In this document: piece by piece, positions 1-7,944 of the stretch
Layout: the number at the start of each line of letters is the position of its first letter
Numbering within the stretch: position 1 is the first letter of the stretch
Assembly: GCA_003215475.1 (NCBI GenBank)
Contig: QCKH01000014.1
Span: 1-32,177, forward strand
DNA from: Prochlorococcus sp. AG-409-L21
GTDB lineage: Bacteria; Cyanobacteriota; Cyanobacteriia; PCC-6307; Cyanobiaceae
DNA length: 32,177 nucleotides
Direction of reading: 5' to 3'
Position numbers and translations under genes: made by a program
The notes under the pieces: generated by a model
What the model saw: only the letters and a program-made list of their open reading frames with translations
Told to the model about the DNA's origin: nothing
Databases searched by the model: none

Positions 1-326
1 GGAATTGATTGACGTAGAGAAGTGTGAAGATTCAGGTATGGGTGATGACCAACATCAAAACCTTAGCTGGAAACGCTGAGTATGCTATGGCAGCCTAATT
101 AGATTAGATGCTAAGCACATCATGTAACTGAGTATACTTGTAGGTTACTAAGATGTAAAAGGAAGTAGATGGTGATGTTTGGTAATGATAGTGATTTGCC
201 AGTGACGACCTTACAGTTAACGAAAACCTATCAATTTATGGAAGTTTAGAAAAACTTATCCTAAACCTGTAAAAAGATCTCATATGGATGACGGGCAAGA
301 CGGGGGTTCGAATCCCCCCATCTCCA
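1..326 (+). ncRNA. ssrA: tmRNA (transfer-messenger RNA), 5' end cut by window
   Basis: This RNA rescues stalled ribosomes and tags unfinished proteins. The 3' tRNA-like end is clear: T arm GGGGG-TTCGAAT-CCCCC at 302-318, acceptor strand CATCTCC at 319-325 and discriminator A at 326; CCA is not encoded. The window opens on G-GAATTGATTGACG, which fits the conserved tmRNA 5' end after a GGAGAT that would lie just outside. A tag reading frame runs from GCT at 66 to TAA at 96-98 and encodes AGNAEYAMAA. The last four residues, AMAA, are a variant of the common ALAA degron. From memory, AMAA endings occur in some Bacteroidota and Chlorobi. Whether it belongs to a virus or to a bacterial chromosome cannot be settled here. 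Confidence 0.93.
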
Positions 327-428
327 CTCCTTAATATTTTCTTAACAATAATTTAACCTATTTTATCTGTATATTCTAATAATTTTAAGTAGTTATTGTG
401 TGAATAAAATAATTATAAAATTAAAAGA

Positions 429-1565
429 ATGAAAAACACTTTATTAGTATTAACAATGTTAGGTTTTCTTTTCTCTTGTGAAAAGATAAACCCACCCCAA
501 CCACAATCTGAGTTGAGGGTTGATGATTTAGGAAATAACACGTACCAAATTAGTGGTAACTTTGATGAAGACTATTTCCTAACCAATAATAAAACGTGGT
601 ATATTTCAGGAGGTGTATTTGTAAAAGAAGGGGTCACCTTAACTATAGAAGAAGGGACCACTATTTATGCAGCAACTGATATGACAACACCTTTTTTATC
701 AATAAAACAAGGGGGTAAATTAATTGCAAATGGATCACCTAATAACCCTATTGTTTTTACTTCTGAATTAGAAGAACCCGGTTCTTGGGGTGGTATAATC
801 GTTAATGGTTATGCAACTATTAATACGGGTTTAACCGCTGAAGGTGAAGGGGGAACTGGTATATATGGTGGTACTAATGATGAGGATAACTCCGGTATTT
901 TAAGGTATGTAAGAGTAGAGTATGGGGGAAAAATATTAGGTACTGATAATGAATTAAATGGGTTTTCTTTTAATGGTGTAGGTAATGGTACAACCGTAGA
1001 ATATATTGAAGCTTATAGAGGGGCAGATGACGGTATTGAATTTTTTGGTGGTACAGTAAATGTAAAATATGCGCTATCCATTGGTAATCACGATGATTCA
1101 TTTGATTGGACACATGGTTGGAGAGGTAATGGACAATATTGGATTGCTAAACAATTAAGTGATGGTGGAGATAGAGGGATTGAGGCAGATAATAATGGGG
1201 ATGATAATACGGCAGAACCATATTCTAACCCAACAGTATCTCATATCACTTTAATAGGTGTAGATGACGGAGACGGATCAAATACAGGAATTAGGTTGAG
1301 AGAAGGAACTAAAGGTAGACTCTATAATGTAGAAGTAAGAGACTTCCCAAAGTACGGTGTAAGAGTTTCTGATCAAGTAACATTAAACAATGTAATAAAT
1401 AATCACTTATTTTTAAGTCAAACTAATGTAAGTAATAATGGTACTGACTGGAAAGATTGTGATTTTTCACTAAATGTCGACACATTAACTAATAATTGGT
1501 TTAATTATGATACTAACATAGGTGCAGGTACAGATTGGACTCAGGGGTGGACAATAGGGTTGTAA
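429..1565 (+). CDS. Surface lipoprotein with right-handed beta-helix, partner of TonB receptor
   Basis: A 378-aa protein with a lipoprotein signal (hydrophobic residues 4-15, lipobox LFSC with Cys17). The rest is rich in Gly, Asn and Asp, with repeats of the type VKEGVTLTIEEGTTIYA and DDSFDWTHGWRGNGQYW. This fits the beta-helix lipoproteins found beside TonB-dependent receptors in marine Bacteroidota and other Gram-negatives. Family identity is from remembered patterns; the ligand is unknown. The stop codon overlaps the receptor start (TAATG at 1563-1567), so the two are translationally coupled. It probably sits on the outer membrane and captures a substrate for the receptor. No clear promoter of either class seen elsewhere in the window was found in the 102 nt upstream. 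Confidence 0.8.
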   Translation: MKNTLLVLTMLGFLFSCEKINPPQPQSELRVDDLGNNTYQISGNFDEDYFLTNNKTWYISGGVFVKEGVTLTIEEGTTIYAATDMTTPFLSIKQGGKLIANGSPNNPIVFTSELEEPGSWGGIIVNGYATINTGLTAEGEGGTGIYGGTNDEDNSGILRYVRVEYGGKILGTDNELNGFSFNGVGNGTTVEYIEAYRGADDGIEFFGGTVNVKYALSIGNHDDSFDWTHGWRGNGQYWIAKQLSDGGDRGIEADNNGDDNTAEPYSNPTVSHITLIGVDDGDGSNTGIRLREGTKGRLYNVEVRDFPKYGVRVSDQVTLNNVINNHLFLSQTNVSNNGTDWKDCDFSLNVDTLTNNWFNYDTNIGAGTDWTQGWTIGL

Positions 1566-3961
1566 TGATAAGAAATATATTATTTTTAATCTGTTTATTT
1601 ACATCCACTTTTTGTTGGGGTGTGAATGGTAAGGTAATTGATTCTGACACAAAAGAATCTTTACCCTATGTTACTGTATACGTACTAAATAAAAAAATAG
1701 GTACTATTACCGATTTTGATGGGCATTATAACATAGAAGTTTCCACAGGAGATACCATCAAGTTTTCGTTTATTAGTTATAAAGAACAAATAATTATCGT
1801 AGATGACAAGTGGGATGGTGTAGTAGAATTAAAAACATCTGATTTTGAATTGGAAGAAGTGGTAATTAAAACTACGAGAAATATAGGTAGTGAAAATAGT
1901 ACTATTAATGATAAAATAAATTCTGATGAGGTAGTAAGTATTGTGGGTAAAGAAGAGATTGAGCGTAAAGGGATACAATCTACGCAACAAGTAGTCTCTA
2001 AAATAGTGGGGGTAAACTATAATGATGACGATATCACTATACGTGGTTTAACAGATAGGTACAATCAAACCACCCTTAATTTATTACCTGTACCATCTTC
2101 AGACCCCGATAAAAAGAATTTAGATATTAATCTTATCCCCAAAGGGGTTATTGGTAATATATCTGTTACAAAAACTTATAGTCCAGATTTCTTTTCTGAA
2201 GCAACGGGTGCACAAATTAATGTTAATACCGATAAAATATTAAAAAACAAAATATCATTAAAATCTTCTATAAGTCATTCTAATGGTTTTAATCATTCAC
2301 ATCAGTTCTCCATAAGTAATAAAAATAAATTTTTAAATGTATATGGGTATATAAAATGGGGGGAATCCATCTCAAATACTTTAGGGAATATTAAAAATAT
2401 TAATAAACAGGGTAATATATCTTTAAATTATAATATAGACAGGAGAGATAAGGGGGAAAATTTAAATGGTTTTATTTTACTAAATAAAGATTTAGAAAAA
2501 TGTATTGTAGATTTTATTAGTTTGTTAAATTTTAATGAAAACACGACAACATTTTTTACTGAAGGGAGTCATTTTGATTATAATAAAAATATATTTACTA
2601 TGAGAAACACTCCCACTAAAAATATATTAAGTACTAACCAACTTAACTTTAAAATTCCATTGGAAAAGGGAAGCATTAATTTATTAAATTCTTATTCTTA
2701 TTTAACTAATGAAGAAAATAATAGAGAACAATATGTTTGGTTTGAGGATATGAGTATGAATACCATAGATATTAATGATAATCACCGATTCACTAGTTAT
2801 TTTAGGGAACATAATTTTGCACATAAATTTTTCATCAATAAAACTTATAATAATTTCCACACACTTTTTGGTGGGGATTTTTACAATTCTTTAAGGGAAT
2901 TTGATTATAATAGATATTATTTCCAATTCCATAATACTTCTAATATACATATAGATTCCTTATCTACCTATATAAATGATGAAGTAGTTATTAATGACCC
3001 AGCATCTAATGTAGTAGGAAATTTAATGATAGGTGCACTCTATATTAAACAAAAAATAGAATTAAAAAAATGGTTGATTAATGGAGGAGTAAGGGGTGAA
3101 TTGGTAAACCAAAGCATTTCTCACAGGGATCAAATACAACCTATTTTTGAAAGATCCTATAATAACACTAATCTTTTTGTTTTACCTTATTTTTCTAGTA
3201 AGGTTAAATTTAATAAACAACAATTAAGATTTAATTACTCCAAAACACTTTCCCAACCAAGATTTAGAGAATTAACTCCTTTTGAATATACGGAGATGTT
3301 TGCAACTGCAAAAATAAAAGGGAATCCAGATTTAGTTACTTCTTCTATTAATAATTTTGATGTAAGAGTAGAAAGTAAAAATAAAATAATGTATAGTGTG
3401 GGGTTATTTTATAAATTAATTAATAATCCAATAGAAAGAGTGAACTTAGCAACTGCGAGTGGACAGTTACAATCATATCAAAATTCTGATAAAGCATCTA
3501 CTTATGGTATAGAAATAGAAGTAAAGAAAAAATATAAAGATTTAACCATAGATGGTAATTTTATATGGATGAACAGTAATATAATATTAAATGATGTAGA
3601 CGAAGCTTCGTTAATTTTAACTAATACTGAAAGACCTTTACAAGGTGCTACCCCACTTATATTTAATACGGACATAAGTTATGAATGGAAAGATTTTAAT
3701 TTCTCTACTACCTATAATTATAATCATAGCCAACTATTTGCTGCAGGTATACAAGGTTTAGGAGACATCTATCAAAGACAACAACATAATTTAAACATTA
3801 CAATAAAGTATAAATATAAAAATCATTATTTTACGATATTTGGTAATAATATTTTATCTACTCCTTTTGTGTTAGAGCAGTCTCACGATTATGGGGTGGA
3901 AAATATTAGAGACATAGAAAATCCATTAAGTTTGGGTATGTCGTATAAAGTAAATTTTTAA
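1565..3961 (+). CDS. TonB-dependent outer-membrane receptor
   Basis: I start the gene at the ATG at 1565 (TAATG overlap with the lipoprotein) rather than the TTG at 1535, because this places a signal peptide (MIRNILFLICLFTSTFCWG) at the N-terminus. The product is 798 aa. Residues about 22-105 form a carboxypeptidase-regulatory-like (CarboxypepD_reg/DUF4480) domain, typical of Bacteroidota receptors. It is followed by a plug domain with the signature VGVNYNDDDITIRGL and a long beta-barrel ending in Phe, as outer-membrane proteins do. A TonB-box-like stretch (ELEEVVIKTT) precedes the plug. The receptor would import a substrate such as a chelated metal or oligomer using host TonB/ExbBD. A ferritin gene 9 kb away hints at iron, but that link is inference. 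Confidence 0.88.
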   Translation: MIRNILFLICLFTSTFCWGVNGKVIDSDTKESLPYVTVYVLNKKIGTITDFDGHYNIEVSTGDTIKFSFISYKEQIIIVDDKWDGVVELKTSDFELEEVVIKTTRNIGSENSTINDKINSDEVVSIVGKEEIERKGIQSTQQVVSKIVGVNYNDDDITIRGLTDRYNQTTLNLLPVPSSDPDKKNLDINLIPKGVIGNISVTKTYSPDFFSEATGAQINVNTDKILKNKISLKSSISHSNGFNHSHQFSISNKNKFLNVYGYIKWGESISNTLGNIKNINKQGNISLNYNIDRRDKGENLNGFILLNKDLEKCIVDFISLLNFNENTTTFFTEGSHFDYNKNIFTMRNTPTKNILSTNQLNFKIPLEKGSINLLNSYSYLTNEENNREQYVWFEDMSMNTIDINDNHRFTSYFREHNFAHKFFINKTYNNFHTLFGGDFYNSLREFDYNRYYFQFHNTSNIHIDSLSTYINDEVVINDPASNVVGNLMIGALYIKQKIELKKWLINGGVRGELVNQSISHRDQIQPIFERSYNNTNLFVLPYFSSKVKFNKQQLRFNYSKTLSQPRFRELTPFEYTEMFATAKIKGNPDLVTSSINNFDVRVESKNKIMYSVGLFYKLINNPIERVNLATASGQLQSYQNSDKASTYGIEIEVKKKYKDLTIDGNFIWMNSNIILNDVDEASLILTNTERPLQGATPLIFNTDISYEWKDFNFSTTYNYNHSQLFAAGIQGLGDIYQRQQHNLNITIKYKYKNHYFTIFGNNILSTPFVLEQSHDYGVENIRDIENPLSLGMSYKVNF

Positions 3962-4026
3962 TTTTCTTTACTACTTTATTTTTTATACCTATATTTAATC
4001 ATTACAAAAAAATAAAATTTAAAATT

Positions 4027-4452
4027 ATGACAAAAGTTGAAGCAGGTAAAAATGTTAAAATTAACTACACAGGTAAATTTGAGGATGGGTCAGTATTTGA
4101 TTCATCACTAACAGAGGGTAGAGAGCCCCTACAAACTGTGTTAGGACAAGGAAATTTAATTCCCGGTTTTGAAAAGGGATTATTGGGGATGACGGTAGGT
4201 GAAAATAGAATTATTGAAATTGAGCCGGTTGAAGGATACGGTGAATATTTAGATGGGTTGGTAACTACTGTACCAAAAACACAAATGCCAAATGGTGTTA
4301 AGATTGGTGATGTATTACAATCTACTGGTGACAGAGGAACTATTAATGTTACTGTTAAAGAAGTTAATGAAAATGATGTTAAAGTAGATGCAAATCATCC
4401 ATTAGCGGGTAAAAAACTGGTTTTTGAAGTAGAATTATTAGATATAGTTTAA
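4027..4452 (+). CDS. SlyD-like FKBP peptidyl-prolyl isomerase
   Basis: A 141-aa protein. The FKBP fold begins with VKINYTGKFEDGSVFDSS and continues with GNLIPGFEKGLLGMTVGE. The middle (about residues 70-120) is the inserted chaperone flap of the SlyD type, and VDANHPLAGKKLVFEVEL is a SlyD signature near the C-terminus. It should catalyse proline isomerisation and hold folding intermediates in the cytoplasm. The His/Cys-rich metal-binding tail of E. coli SlyD is absent. It has no signal peptide and stands alone: 65 nt from the receptor gene and 86 nt from the next. A weak promoter-like TATATTTA lies at 3990-3997. A folding helper in a phage is uncommon. Confidence 0.9.
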   Translation: MTKVEAGKNVKINYTGKFEDGSVFDSSLTEGREPLQTVLGQGNLIPGFEKGLLGMTVGENRIIEIEPVEGYGEYLDGLVTTVPKTQMPNGVKIGDVLQSTGDRGTINVTVKEVNENDVKVDANHPLAGKKLVFEVELLDIV

Positions 4453-4538
4453 TTTTTTTTAAAAAAATGTTGATTATTAAAAATAAAATACTTAACATTG
4501 AATATTAATAATAACATAAAACTAAAAATCGTTTTAAA

Positions 4539-4721
4539 ATGAGTAATTCAACTAAAAAAACCAGAGAAGAGTCTTTAGTATCTCTTTTCGGTCCTTCAGG
4601 AACTGAAGTACCAACAGAATCATTAACTTACATTAGAAAAAATCCTAAGAGATTTGTTAAGAAATTAACAGAAATTTATGGGTTAAATTCTGTAGTTAAA
4701 TGGGTTGGTGAATCAGTTTAA
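4539..4721 (+). CDS. Small protein of unknown function (60 aa)
   Basis: I do not recognise this 60-aa protein. It is basic and probably helical in its C-terminal half (YIRKNPKRFVKKLTEIYGL), with a Ser/Thr-rich N-terminus and no membrane segment or Cys. It looks like a real gene: good start context in an A-rich leader, and a strong intrinsic terminator begins 16 nt after its stop. A degenerate Bacteroidota-type promoter (GTTG-N20-TAACATTG, 4469-4500) lies 38 nt upstream. With its own promoter and terminator it may be transcribed alone. Confidence 0.6.
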   Translation: MSNSTKKTREESLVSLFGPSGTEVPTESLTYIRKNPKRFVKKLTEIYGLNSVVKWVGESV

Positions 4722-4736
4722 TTATTAATTAGTGTT

Positions 4737-4765
4737 AATGGGGGATTAATTTCCCCCATTTTTTT
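4737..4765 (+). terminator. Intrinsic terminator
   Basis: A 9-bp stem AATGGGGGA/TCCCCCATT with loop TTAATT (4737-4760) runs into a T-tract to 4765. It ends the unit containing the 60-aa gene and insulates the YubB-like gene, which starts 14 nt later. Confidence 0.85.
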
Positions 4766-4778
4766 AAATTAAAGAAAA

Positions 4779-5369
4779 ATGGCAAATCACGTATATACAA
4801 CAATTAACATCACCGGTAATAAAGAAGTGATGGATAAATTAGAAGAAATTAAAATTAAAGTCGAAGAACACAATAATGATAACCATACTGCATTAATAAA
4901 TGGGTTTTATGATAATGTGGAAAATACCTATGCATGGTATGGTGATAATGTTGGTGCTAAATGGTGTTATCATGATGAATTTTGGGTAGATATTGATGGC
5001 GAAGTGGCAGAAATAATGACTACATCGGCTTGGTATCCCCCTTTAGAATTTGTACAACACCTATATAATATATGTTCTTCATTAGATTCTGAATGTGAGA
5101 TAGATGGTGATTATGAAAATGAAGCCACCACACCTATTGGGGGATTTGTAATCAATAAAAATGGTTTTAATCATGAAGAATATGATGACGAAGTAGAATA
5201 TCCACATGAAGAAAACTACGAAAATGAAGAGGGGGAAATTGATGACAATGAATATGATAACGCTATGGAAGAATATTATGAAAAAGTAAGTGGGATCAGA
5301 AGTGATATGAAAAGTTTGGCACACCATAATTTAAATGATAAATTAGAAGGTGCTACCACTAATAGTTAG
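4779..5369 (+). CDS. YubB/Api92-like ferredoxin-fold protein
   Basis: A 196-aa protein. It opens with ANHVYTTINITGNKEVMDKL and carries the core WYGDNVGAKW ... TTSAWYPPLEFVQHL. These match the pattern of the YubB/Api92-like family with a ferredoxin-like fold (N-terminal strand ending in TG, then N-x-GxKW, then a T-AW-PP-P motif), which is common on phages and plasmids. Its molecular role is not established. The C-terminal third is very acidic (runs of E, D and N with many Tyr), a trait shared with many proteins in this window. It begins just after an intrinsic terminator, so its promoter must lie very close or read-through must occur. Confidence 0.7.
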   Translation: MANHVYTTINITGNKEVMDKLEEIKIKVEEHNNDNHTALINGFYDNVENTYAWYGDNVGAKWCYHDEFWVDIDGEVAEIMTTSAWYPPLEFVQHLYNICSSLDSECEIDGDYENEATTPIGGFVINKNGFNHEEYDDEVEYPHEENYENEEGEIDDNEYDNAMEEYYEKVSGIRSDMKSLAHHNLNDKLEGATTNS

Positions 5370-5388
5370 TGGGTTGAAGGAAAACCAT

Positions 5389-5396
5389 ATATTTAT
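5389..5396 (+). promoter_or_regulatory. ATATTTAT motif, candidate late promoter
   Basis: ATATTTAT lies 33 nt upstream of the 52-aa gene at 5430. It falls within a small hairpin, AACCATA/TATGGTT (5383-5400), which has no T-tract after it. Confidence 0.45.
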
Positions 5397-5429
5397 GGTT
5401 GTAAATAACATATATTAAATATCTTTAAT

Positions 5430-5588
5430 ATGGAAACAATAAGTAAAATAGTTAATAACAGTCTTTTTAGAACTGGTGTTTGTGGTGCAATTGCTACGGC
5501 ATTATTTATTAACGGAAGTGTATTATATGCAGGAATAGCAATAGGAGTTGGTGTAAGAGAATTCTTGTTGGCGTTTAAAAGTGCATAA
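5430..5588 (+). CDS. Small membrane protein (52 aa)
   Basis: An ATG at 5430 opens a 52-aa frame ending with TAA at 5586-5588. Residues about 17-40 are hydrophobic and rich in Gly and Ala (GAIATALFINGSVLYAGIAI), giving one or two membrane segments. A terminator starts 22 nt after the stop and an ATATTTAT motif precedes it, so the plus strand is favoured over an antisense frame across the same bases. No family is recognised. A small helper membrane protein is possible; nothing in the sequence tells its target. Confidence 0.55.
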   Translation: METISKIVNNSLFRTGVCGAIATALFINGSVLYAGIAIGVGVREFLLAFKSA

Positions 5589-5610
5589 ACATACAATACT
5601 TAAAAAATTA

Positions 5611-5636
5611 ACCCATCTATTTAGGTGGGTTTTTTT
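5611..5636 (+). terminator. Intrinsic terminator
   Basis: An 8-bp stem, ACCCATCT/AGGTGGGT with one T-G pair and loop ATTT (5611-5630), is followed by six T residues. It closes the unit of the 52-aa membrane protein. Confidence 0.85.
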
Positions 5637-5647
5637 GTGCTTTATTA

Positions 5648-5660
5648 ATATTTATTAATA
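5648..5660 (+). promoter_or_regulatory. ATATTTATTAATA, candidate late promoter
   Basis: This 13-bp extended form of the motif lies 9 nt upstream of the ATG at 5670 and directly after a terminator. It therefore has to start the 5670-8418 operon. There is no correctly spaced TTTG upstream. Confidence 0.6.
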
Positions 5661-5669
5661 AACGAAGAT

Positions 5670-6092
5670 ATGAATTTTTTTAGAAGATGTTGTGAATCAA
5701 AGAGAGAATGTTTAACATATGTTATAATTTTGATATGGGTAGGTATAGGAATATTAGGTACATATTATGACACTAATTTTAATGAACTAGCCGCTTATTT
5801 TATTTCCTTAACTGGTTTTGCGGGGGCATATATGTATGGTGAGTCAATGAGACAAAGTAATGATGCATCAATATTCAGACCGGGTAAATCTAGTAAACGT
5901 GAAATTATTATTTACATAACTGTGGGGTTATGGTTATTAATTGGGATTTTTACTATAATTAATAAGGCAGATTTAATGGGTATGAGTGCATATTTTGCAG
6001 CACTTACACCATTTGTTGGTTCTTATATTATAGGGGAAACCCTTAAAAAAGAAGATGAAGATAACGAAGAAGTAGAAGAAGATGAGGGTTAA
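5670..6092 (+). CDS. Membrane protein made of two duplicated halves
   Basis: A 140-aa protein with four hydrophobic segments (about residues 17-33, 39-58, 80-95 and 104-122). The halves align with each other: LAAYFISLTGFAGAYMYGES in the first matches MSAYFAALTPFVGSYIIGET in the second, so it arose by tandem duplication of a two-helix unit. The tail (about residues 125-140) is almost all Glu and Asp and should be cytoplasmic. No family is recognised with confidence; the shape would suit a holin or other envelope protein. Its 3' end overlaps the next gene by 11 nt, so it heads the operon of KLTE-type proteins. Confidence 0.7.
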   Translation: MNFFRRCCESKRECLTYVIILIWVGIGILGTYYDTNFNELAAYFISLTGFAGAYMYGESMRQSNDASIFRPGKSSKREIIIYITVGLWLLIGIFTIINKADLMGMSAYFAALTPFVGSYIIGETLKKEDEDNEEVEEDEG

Positions 6093-6696
6093 ATTAACGG
6101 AAGAACAATATAATAGATTATTAAAAGAAAATGATAAAGATTTTCTTGATGGTATGGTTAACTTTAAAGAGATAGGTAATAAGGTTGATAGGTTTGTTAT
6201 AAGATGTTTTAATTTTATAAGAAAAAACTACACCAATCTTAAACAACTAAACAATGTACCTATGTTCTCAAAAAAGGTTGCTCAAGATTTAGTGATACCA
6301 AATGCAGTATCATTAGTTATCTGTTATAACTATTATTTAATTAATAATAAAATAAATCCTGAAAAATATGAAGGAGACTTTAGTGAATTTTTAGGTGAAC
6401 CATTAGAATTTTATGGGGAGTTTGAACTTAGGGAGGAGATTCCTCTGAGAGGGTATTTAAATGGATATCAAATGGGTACATATACTGGTTATGCTACTAA
6501 TCAAGAAGAGTTTTTAGATCAATTAGAAGATGGTGAATATTATAATTATGACGTAACTGATAATTATGTTGATTATGATGCATCTAACATAGACTGGGAA
6601 ATAGATGATGGATATGTAGATGATTTCCTTTACCAAAGAATAGACGATCAGGATAGAGAGGATCTAATAGATGGTGTAGAATTAGTAAATAAATAA
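6082..6696 (+). CDS. KLTE-type acidic protein, possible packaged head protein
   Basis: A 204-aa protein of unknown function. It starts MRVKLTEEQYNRLLKEN and so has two (L/I)xE sites (LTE, ending at residue 7, and LKE, ending at 16), the recognition form of T4-type prohead protease. The core FVIRCFNFIRK ... FLGEPLEFYGEFELREEIP is matched by the next gene (FIVRLFKKIRD ... LLGKPMEYMGVWKIPTHIP), so the two are diverged paralogs. The C-terminal third is packed with Asp and Tyr. It overlaps the membrane protein gene and lies 1 nt from the next gene. A capsid role is inferred from the N-terminus and the operon. Confidence 0.75.
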   Translation: MRVKLTEEQYNRLLKENDKDFLDGMVNFKEIGNKVDRFVIRCFNFIRKNYTNLKQLNNVPMFSKKVAQDLVIPNAVSLVICYNYYLINNKINPEKYEGDFSEFLGEPLEFYGEFELREEIPLRGYLNGYQMGTYTGYATNQEEFLDQLEDGEYYNYDVTDNYVDYDASNIDWEIDDGYVDDFLYQRIDDQDREDLIDGVELVNK

Positions 6697-6697
6697 A

Positions 6698-7375
6698 ATG
6701 AAAGTAAAATTAACAGAGAGTCAATATAATAGATTACTAACTGAGGACACTGGTGAGAACTGGGGTAGGGTTAGTAAAACTGTTAATGCTTTTATTGTAA
6801 GATTATTTAAAAAAATAAGAGATAAAATCCAAAATGGTGGGTTAAAAATGAATTCTGATATTGTAGATTTTATAAAAAATGATGTTTTTCTTACACAAGA
6901 AGAAGCAATTATTTTAGCACATAACTTTAAAGTTATGGTAGATTATCATTCAGAACAAGATTTAGATGAGTTGTTAGGTAAACCTATGGAGTATATGGGT
7001 GTGTGGAAAATACCTACACATATACCAACAGTGGTTGAATTGACGGGTAGAGGTTATCCTGATGGTAGAGTGTATGTTATGGGTAGAACACCACAGGAAG
7101 CATTAAGTACAATTACACATGGTTCAGAAAACGATTTTGAAGTGGGGCAGATGGATGAACTAGATGTAGATTCGATAATAGATGAATTTGATATGGATAT
7201 TGTAGATGGCGTATTCCCACAAAAAGGAATGGTACAAAATGATTTCTATGACGATGATATGGATGGTAAATTTGAGGTTCTACCATATATAGATGATGAT
7301 CAGAATGAACCTATGTCTTGGAGGTACGATTTAAAAAAACAACAATTAAATAATTTATTAAAAAATATAGGATAA
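6698..7375 (+). CDS. KLTE-type acidic protein, paralog of preceding gene
   Basis: A 225-aa protein starting MKVKLTESQYNRLLTED, with LTE sites ending at residues 7 and 16. It aligns loosely with the 204-aa neighbour over a helical N-terminal region and the LLGKPMEYMGVW motif. The second half is strongly acidic (DELDVDSIIDEFDMDIVDG) and would suit binding to basic partners or filling a head interior. No enzyme motif is visible. It is third in the operon, with 1-2 nt gaps on either side and no Shine-Dalgarno site (leader AAATAAA). Confidence 0.75.
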   Translation: MKVKLTESQYNRLLTEDTGENWGRVSKTVNAFIVRLFKKIRDKIQNGGLKMNSDIVDFIKNDVFLTQEEAIILAHNFKVMVDYHSEQDLDELLGKPMEYMGVWKIPTHIPTVVELTGRGYPDGRVYVMGRTPQEALSTITHGSENDFEVGQMDELDVDSIIDEFDMDIVDGVFPQKGMVQNDFYDDDMDGKFEVLPYIDDDQNEPMSWRYDLKKQQLNNLLKNIG

Positions 7376-7377
7376 AA

Positions 7378-7932
7378 ATGGGTCGATTAGCAAAATTAAA
7401 AAGAGAATTAATATTAGAATCTAATAAAAGATTATTGGGTGAAAGTAAAAGTTATTTGACTGAAGAAGAAAAAGAAGAAATAAGATTACCTTTTATAAAG
7501 TTAGTGACTAAATATAAAACTGCGTTACAAGGAATTATAGAAAACCTTAATTTTGAAAATAAACAAGAGGAAGAAGAATTTTGTATTAACAAAAAAAGCC
7601 GTGTTACTGATGTAACAGAAAAATTAGATGATTTAATTAACAGAATGGCTTTAGATATGGAAAAAAAACATAAGAAAGAAGTTACTCCAGAACAAGTTCT
7701 GGAAGCATTATATGATAAAGGTAATAATGGATTAATAAAGACAATTATTAATATTGCTAAACCATTAGTAGATGCATTTGGTAATCAAAAAGGTGCTATA
7801 ATGTCTAAAGAAATATTAGATGGTATTGAAGAAAATATGAGAACAAAATACGGTCAAATTGGTAGAGGAATAAATAGTATGTTAACAGAAATTATGTCAA
7901 AATTAAATGTGTCGGTAGAGGACATATGTTAA
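7378..7932 (+). CDS. Helical protein with LxE-rich N-terminus, unknown
   Basis: A 184-aa, mostly helical and charged protein. The N-terminus (MGRLAKLKRELILESNKRLLGES) is basic, then shows ILE (ending at residue 14) and LGE (ending at 22), in keeping with the propeptide-like starts of its operon neighbours although the exact KLTE form is missing. Residues 30-184 contain long amphipathic helices and no membrane segment, metal motif or catalytic signature. It starts 3 nt after the preceding gene. Function unknown; a head-internal or scaffold-like role is only a guess from context. Confidence 0.7.
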   Translation: MGRLAKLKRELILESNKRLLGESKSYLTEEEKEEIRLPFIKLVTKYKTALQGIIENLNFENKQEEEEFCINKKSRVTDVTEKLDDLINRMALDMEKKHKKEVTPEQVLEALYDKGNNGLIKTIINIAKPLVDAFGNQKGAIMSKEILDGIEENMRTKYGQIGRGINSMLTEIMSKLNVSVEDIC

Positions 7933-7944
7933 TAAAAATTCATT

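Noticed and set aside
1-428. tmRNA 3' end as a prophage attachment site
   Set aside because: No integrase is nearby and no second copy of the tmRNA 3' sequence was seen in the window.
5393-5596. Minus-strand frame of 67 codons
   Set aside because: It lies opposite the 52-aa plus-strand gene, which has a promoter-like motif and a terminator in the right direction; the minus frame has neither.
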